A stretch of 18,961 bases of DNA, taken from the NCBI GenBank assembly GCA_029263555.1, contig JAJUFW010000006.1:1-18961 (forward strand). Reading direction: 5' to 3'. This DNA is from Alphaproteobacteria bacterium (GTDB lineage Bacteria > Pseudomonadota > Alphaproteobacteria > DSM-16000 > Inquilinaceae). The notes below the pieces were generated by a model. It did no database searches. It was given only the letters and a program-made list of their open reading frames with translations, and was not told the origin of the DNA. Every line of letters begins with the position of its first letter. Position 1 is the first letter of the stretch. The position numbers and the translations under genes were made by a program. This document shows positions 14,961 to 18,961 of the stretch, in pieces.

Positions 14961-16175
14961 ATGGTGCCGGCCATGTCGACACGAAGCCCTGCGAAGAACA
15001 GATCCGCCCAGACCCGCCGTCGGACCCCGTCACGCCGTCGACGGGGAAGGCGGAACCATCGGGCGTGGATACCCTATGCGCTCGGCGGGGTGGCGGTCGT
15101 CTTCGTGGCCGGCCTCGTGCTCGGAAGCCATCTCGGCCAGATATCGCCGTCGGAACCCGTGCGCGCCACCGTCCGCGACGCCGCCGCGCCGATGACCCAG
15201 ACCCGGCTGCAGGGGGAGGGAACGCCGTCCGCCGACCCCAGGGCCGCGCCCGACATGCGGGACGCCGGCAACTCCGGATCGGAACACCTGATTACCGCGA
15301 TGACGGCGGGAGCGCCGAGGGCGCTGGCGCCGAAGCCTCCCCAGCCGGCGGTTCGGGAACCGTCCGAAGTCGTACCGGCCGCGCTTCCGGCGCCAGCGGC
15401 GGCACAGGCGGAACCGCAGGATTCCCGGCAGCCGGCGTGGCAGCGCTACGCTGTGCCGTCGGATCCGCCGGCCGGCAGACCCATGATTGCCGTGGTCATC
15501 GACGATCTCGGGATCAATCGGAAGCAGACCCGCGAGATGACGGAGCTGCCCGGTCCGTTGACCCTGGCCTTCATGACCTATGCGGACGATCTTGCCGCCC
15601 AGACCGCCGCAGCGCGACAGGCCGGCCATGAGCTGATGATCCATTTCCCGATGGAGCCTTCGGGCGCAAGCGCCGACCCGGGGCCGAATGCGCTTCTGCG
15701 CTCGCTCGATCCGGCGGAGGTCCAGCGGCGCCTGGACTGGGGACTCGGCCGTTTCGAAGGCTATATCGGGATCAACAACCACATGGGCAGTGCCTTCACC
15801 GAGGATCCGGCTGGGATGGAGATCGTGCTTCGCGAGCTCAAGCGGCGCGGTCTCGTCTTCCTCGACAGCCGGACCACAGCCAAAACCACCGCGCCCGGCA
15901 TCGCGCGATCGCTGGGCGTTCCGATCGTGCAGCGGGATGTCTTCCTGGACAACGTACAGTCCGAGGCGGCGATCGCCGCCCAGCTTGCCGAGGTGGAACG
16001 GAAGGCGCGCACCAGGGGAGCCGCGATTGCGATCGGCCACCCCTATGCCGCGACGGTCGCGGCGCTGCGGGACTGGCTGCCCGGGCTCGAAGAACGCGGC
16101 TTCTCGCTCGTACCGCTGAGCGCGATCGTCCGCCGAGACGAGGAGCGGCCGGCCCTGGTCTCAACCGGGCATTGA
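14961..16175 (+). CDS. YibQ-like divergent polysaccharide deacetylase, membrane-anchored
   Basis: This is a member of the divergent polysaccharide deacetylase family (Pfam Polysacc_deac_2, YibQ/DUF610), whose substrate is not firmly known. From ATG 14961 it has 404 residues: a very basic N-terminus (RRRTPSRRRRGRR, 20-31 region), one membrane helix at about 37-58, a proline/alanine-rich periplasmic linker to about 172, then the NodB-like barrel. Barrel motifs are VIDDLGINR at 179-187 with the Asp181-Asp182 pair, MIHFPMEP at 226-233 with His228, INNHMGS at 271-277 with His274, FLDSRTT at 300-306 and IGHPY at 358-362. GGGGAGG (14952-14958) favours a start near 14961-14973; GTG 14964 and ATG 14973 are alternatives, and the open frame to 14874 is less likely. 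It is divergent from trpG and convergent with trpE. Confidence 0.88.
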   Translation: MVPAMSTRSPAKNRSAQTRRRTPSRRRRGRRNHRAWIPYALGGVAVVFVAGLVLGSHLGQISPSEPVRATVRDAAAPMTQTRLQGEGTPSADPRAAPDMRDAGNSGSEHLITAMTAGAPRALAPKPPQPAVREPSEVVPAALPAPAAAQAEPQDSRQPAWQRYAVPSDPPAGRPMIAVVIDDLGINRKQTREMTELPGPLTLAFMTYADDLAAQTAAARQAGHELMIHFPMEPSGASADPGPNALLRSLDPAEVQRRLDWGLGRFEGYIGINNHMGSAFTEDPAGMEIVLRELKRRGLVFLDSRTTAKTTAPGIARSLGVPIVQRDVFLDNVQSEAAIAAQLAEVERKARTRGAAIAIGHPYAATVAALRDWLPGLEERGFSLVPLSAIVRRDEERPALVSTGH

Positions 16176-16185
16176 AGCGGGACGT

Positions 16186-17709
16186 TCAGCCCAGACGATT
16201 GCCGGTGCGGCGGTTGGCGAACCGGATCGCCTCCTCGGCGGCCCGGATGACGGCCCGGGCCTTGGAGCGGGTTTCCTGATACTCCGCTTCGGGGTCACTG
16301 TCGGCGACGACGCCGCCACCCGCCTGGACATGCAGCTTGCCGTCCTTGAGCACCCCGGTTCTGAGCGCGATGCAGGTATCCATGTCGCCATTGGCGCCGA
16401 AATAGCCGACCGCGCCGGCATAGACGCCGCGCCGGGCGACCTCCAGCTCGTCGATGATCTCCATCGGGCGCACCTTCGGTGCGCCCGAAACGGTGCCGGC
16501 GGGAAATCCCGCGATCAGGGCGTCGAGCGCGTCCTTCCCGGGCGCCAGTTGGCCGACCACGTTCGACACGATGTGCATGACGTGGCTGTAGTATTCGATC
16601 GTGAACTGCTCGGTCACACGGACCGTCCCGATCTTCGCCACCCGGCCGACGTCGTTCCGGCCGAGATCGAGAAGCATCAGATGCTCGGCCCGCTCCTTCG
16701 GATCGGCCAGCAGCTCCTCGGCCAGGGCCTTGTCCTCCTCAGGCGTGGCGCCGCGCCGCCGGGTGCCCGCGATCGGCCGGATCGTGACCTCGCCGTCCCG
16801 CAGGCGGACGAGGATTTCGGGGCTGGAGCCGACGATCGCGAAGCCGTCCAGGTTGAGATAGTAGAGGAAGGGCGACGGGTTCAGGCGACGAAGGCTGCGA
16901 TAGAGACTGAATGGCGGGAGCGCGAAGGGCAGGGTGAATCGCTGGCTGGGGACCACTTGGAAGATGTCGCCCGCGCGGATGTACTCCTTCGCCTTCTCCA
17001 CCGCCGCGTGATACTGCTCCCGCGTCATGTTGGAGGCGGGTTCCGGCAGGTCGGCCGCGTCGTGGCCGTTGTCGACCCGGTGCGGCAGGCTCCGATCCAG
17101 ATCCGAGACCGCTTCGCTCAGACGTTCAAGGGCCTGGTCATAGGCAGCGGCCGCGCCGACGCCGTCGAGCGGCCTGACCGGGGTCACGAAGGTGATCTGG
17201 TCTTCGATATTGTCGAAAACCGCGATCAAGGTCGGGCGGATCAGGACGCTATCCGGCACGCCGAGCGTGTCCGGATTGGCATCCGGGATCTGCTCCATAT
17301 GGCGCACCATGTCATAGGCCAGATAGCCGAACAGGCCCGCCGCGATTGGCGGCAGCTCCGTCGGAAGGTCTATCCGGCTTTCCTGGATCAGCGACCGGAG
17401 CGAATCCAGAGGCGGCTGGGGCACCGGCTCGAAGGCGTGGCGGTCGACCCGCGCACGACGGTTGATCTCTGCCTGGCCATTCTGGCAACGCCAGATGAGG
17501 TCCGGCTTGAGCCCGATCGCGGAATAGCGATTCCTGACGGTTCCGCCCTGAACCGATTCCAGAAGGAAGCTGTTCGGCTGCCCATCGGCCAGCTTCATCA
17601 TCGCCGAAACCGGGGTTTCCAGATCGGCGACGGTCGTCGTCCAGACGACCTGGGGGCGGCCTTGCTCGTAAGCCGTGCGGAAGGCTTCGAAATCCGGATG
17701 GACGGTCAT
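16186..17709 (-). CDS. trpE: Anthranilate synthase component I TrpE
   Basis: TrpE makes anthranilate from chorismate using ammonia delivered by TrpG, the regulated first step of tryptophan synthesis. The 507 residues fit a stand-alone TrpE, not the TrpEG fusion of rhizobia. LLES at 49-52 is the tryptophan-binding motif for feedback inhibition. The chorismate-binding half shows IFQVVPSQRF at 249-258, GSSPEIL at 294-300, RPIAGTRRRG at 311-320, LLDLGRNDVGRV at 346-357, HVMHIVSNV at 376-384 and GAVGYFG at 432-438. ATG 17709 is chosen because the family N-terminus begins there and it lies 4 bases after the ppiD-like stop; the frame is open further upstream inside that gene. No strong ribosome binding site is seen, so coupling is likely. 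It ends 10 bases from the convergent deacetylase gene. Confidence 0.97.
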   Translation of the reverse strand: MTVHPDFEAFRTAYEQGRPQVVWTTTVADLETPVSAMMKLADGQPNSFLLESVQGGTVRNRYSAIGLKPDLIWRCQNGQAEINRRARVDRHAFEPVPQPPLDSLRSLIQESRIDLPTELPPIAAGLFGYLAYDMVRHMEQIPDANPDTLGVPDSVLIRPTLIAVFDNIEDQITFVTPVRPLDGVGAAAAYDQALERLSEAVSDLDRSLPHRVDNGHDAADLPEPASNMTREQYHAAVEKAKEYIRAGDIFQVVPSQRFTLPFALPPFSLYRSLRRLNPSPFLYYLNLDGFAIVGSSPEILVRLRDGEVTIRPIAGTRRRGATPEEDKALAEELLADPKERAEHLMLLDLGRNDVGRVAKIGTVRVTEQFTIEYYSHVMHIVSNVVGQLAPGKDALDALIAGFPAGTVSGAPKVRPMEIIDELEVARRGVYAGAVGYFGANGDMDTCIALRTGVLKDGKLHVQAGGGVVADSDPEAEYQETRSKARAVIRAAEEAIRFANRRTGNRLG

Positions 17710-17713
17710 GATG

Positions 17714-18961
17714 TCAGCCCGGCCTGTAAATCTGGTCGAGCGCCGACCGGTTGATTTCGACGTCGTATTGGCCGCGCAGCGCCTGGGTGAACTGGCCAAC
17801 GAGATCCTGCGCCATCTGCCGGGCTGCCGTCTCCCGCACCTCCGCAACCGCTTCCGCCGCGCTTGCCGGGTCAGCTTCGGTGATATCGGTCAGTCGCGCC
17901 ACGACTCGCTTGTCGCCGTCCTGAATGACGGCCGTATCTCCGACCTTCATCTCGAACAGCTCGCGGACCATGGGCCGGGGAGTGGAGCCGGCGTTGCTGC
18001 CGTCGCGAAGCAGGGCCGGCGTCCGCGCGAAGGTGGCGCCGATCTCGGCGGCAATCGCCTTAGCATCGTCCCCGTTGCGCAGTCGTTCGGCGATCGATTC
18101 GGCCAGGCTGGCCACTGCGTCGACCCTCTGCTGCCGGGTCCAGGCTTCGGCAACCTGGTCGCGGACCTCTTCCAGCGGCCGGACCGCAGGCTCGATCACG
18201 CTGTCGACGCGGACGACGTAATAGAGGCCTGCCGGCGTGTCCTGGAGCGAGCTCGTCTCCCCCTCGCCAAGGGAGAAGGCCGTTCCCAGCACCGCGTCGC
18301 GATCCGGAAATTCGGGTGCCATGCCGTCGCGCGCGCTACCGTCGCGGGCGATAGCCGGAATTCTGGTGGTGGAAAGGCCGAGCTGGTCGGCCGCCTGGTC
18401 GAGCGCCGTACCGCCGGCGAGAGCGTCCTCGAGGCTGTTGGCGACCTCGAACATGCGGTCATGGGCGCGTTCGAGCTTCATCTCCGCCTCCAATTCGTCC
18501 CGGACCTCCTCGAAGCTGCGCGTTCCCTCGGGGCGATGGCCGGTGGCGACCAGCACATGCCAGCCGAACGGCGTCTCGACCGGGTCGCTGACACCGTTTT
18601 CGGGAAGCGCGAATCCGGCTTCGGCGATCTGCGGCAGCATCGCGTCGCGGGTCGTCCAGTCCAGCGGGATCACGGACAGGGATGCCTGCTCCGCGGCTTC
18701 CGCGAGAGGCGTTCCGGCCCGCACGGCGGAAACCACCGCATCCGCCGCCGCCTTGTCGGGAGCGACGACCTGATCGAAGCGGCGCATTTCCGGCGAATGA
18801 TAGCTGTCGATACGGGCCTCGTACTCGTTCTTGAGAGTTTCCTCGCCGATCGACACCTCGGCGCTCATATCCTCCGCGCTGAGGGTGACCAGGGTCAGAT
18901 CCCGGTATTCGGGGGACGAGAACATGGCCCCGTTCGCCTCATGGAAGGAGCGGAGTTGCTC
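17714..18961 (-). CDS. ppiD: PpiD/SurA-like peptidyl-prolyl isomerase, C-terminal part
   Basis: This gene is cut by the window edge: the frame is open through 18961, so the ATG at 18925 is internal and the 415 visible residues are the C-terminal portion. Folding helpers of this group are anchored in the inner membrane with a periplasmic body. Right at the edge, RSFHEANGAMFSSPEYRDL resembles the segment of PpiD that leads into the parvulin domain. About 100 residues on come FDQVVA and AGTPLAEAAEQAS, then LPENGVSDPVETPFGWHVLVAT, the usual end of a PpiC rotamase fold. The rest repeats similar elements (FSLGEGETSSL, AGLYYVVRVDSVIEP) and is acidic and alanine-rich. The N-terminal membrane helix would be outside. 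The ppiD-trpE gap is 4 bases. SurA-type naming is possible. Confidence 0.82.
   Translation of the reverse strand, partial: EQLRSFHEANGAMFSSPEYRDLTLVTLSAEDMSAEVSIGEETLKNEYEARIDSYHSPEMRRFDQVVAPDKAAADAVVSAVRAGTPLAEAAEQASLSVIPLDWTTRDAMLPQIAEAGFALPENGVSDPVETPFGWHVLVATGHRPEGTRSFEEVRDELEAEMKLERAHDRMFEVANSLEDALAGGTALDQAADQLGLSTTRIPAIARDGSARDGMAPEFPDRDAVLGTAFSLGEGETSSLQDTPAGLYYVVRVDSVIEPAVRPLEEVRDQVAEAWTRQQRVDAVASLAESIAERLRNGDDAKAIAAEIGATFARTPALLRDGSNAGSTPRPMVRELFEMKVGDTAVIQDGDKRVVARLTDITEADPASAAEAVAEVRETAARQMAQDLVGQFTQALRGQYDVEINRSALDQIYRPG

Overview
The window is a GC-rich, tightly packed stretch of chromosome from an alphaproteobacterium, probably a Rhodospirillales-type lineage. That placement rests on gene content: LpxI instead of LpxH for lipid A, a LexA with GTTC-N7-GTTC operators, a GltX with a degenerate zinc site, and a ppiD/trpE and trpGDC-moaC-moeA-lexA neighbourhood. 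All 16 protein-coding genes with a recognisable family are housekeeping genes. I see no mobile element, phage gene, CRISPR array, toxin module, tRNA or rRNA, and no stretch above 300 bases lacks a gene.

Layout. (1) 1-4530, plus strand: end of an ompH/skp chaperone gene, then lpxD-fabZ-lpxA-lpxI-lpxB, overlapping or nearly so, which makes the hydroxyacyl-ACP precursor and carries lipid A synthesis from first acylation to the disaccharide. (2) 4598-7655, minus strand: gltX (glutamyl-tRNA synthetase) and gltA (citrate synthase), followed by a possible small membrane protein. gltA has its own good promoter and an inverted repeat in its leader. (3) 7746-9866, plus strand: comEC/rec2, the DNA-uptake channel family, divergent from gltX across a 90-base gap with a strong imperfect palindrome. 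(4) 9883-14854, minus strand: trpG-trpD-trpC-moaC-moeA, joined by four consecutive 4-base stop/start overlaps, then lexA with its own SOS-controlled promoter. (5) 14961-16175, plus strand: a YibQ-like divergent polysaccharide deacetylase, sitting between trpG and trpE. (6) 16186-18961, minus strand: trpE, 4 bases after a PpiD/SurA-like peptidyl-prolyl isomerase gene that runs off the window.

How the genes work together: Skp and PpiD serve outer-membrane protein folding, the lpx genes supply lipid A, trpE with trpGDC converts chorismate to indole-glycerol phosphate, and moaC/moeA serve molybdenum cofactor synthesis within the trp transcription unit. LexA controls its own promoter through a perfect operator upstream of -35 and a one-mismatch operator lying between -35 and -10.

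I did not find a new multi-gene system. The points most worth a second look are regulatory or residue-level: the lexA operator arrangement, the gltX/comEC palindrome, the gltA leader repeat, the trp-moa fusion of pathways, and a His-to-Gln change at a conserved LpxA active-site position.
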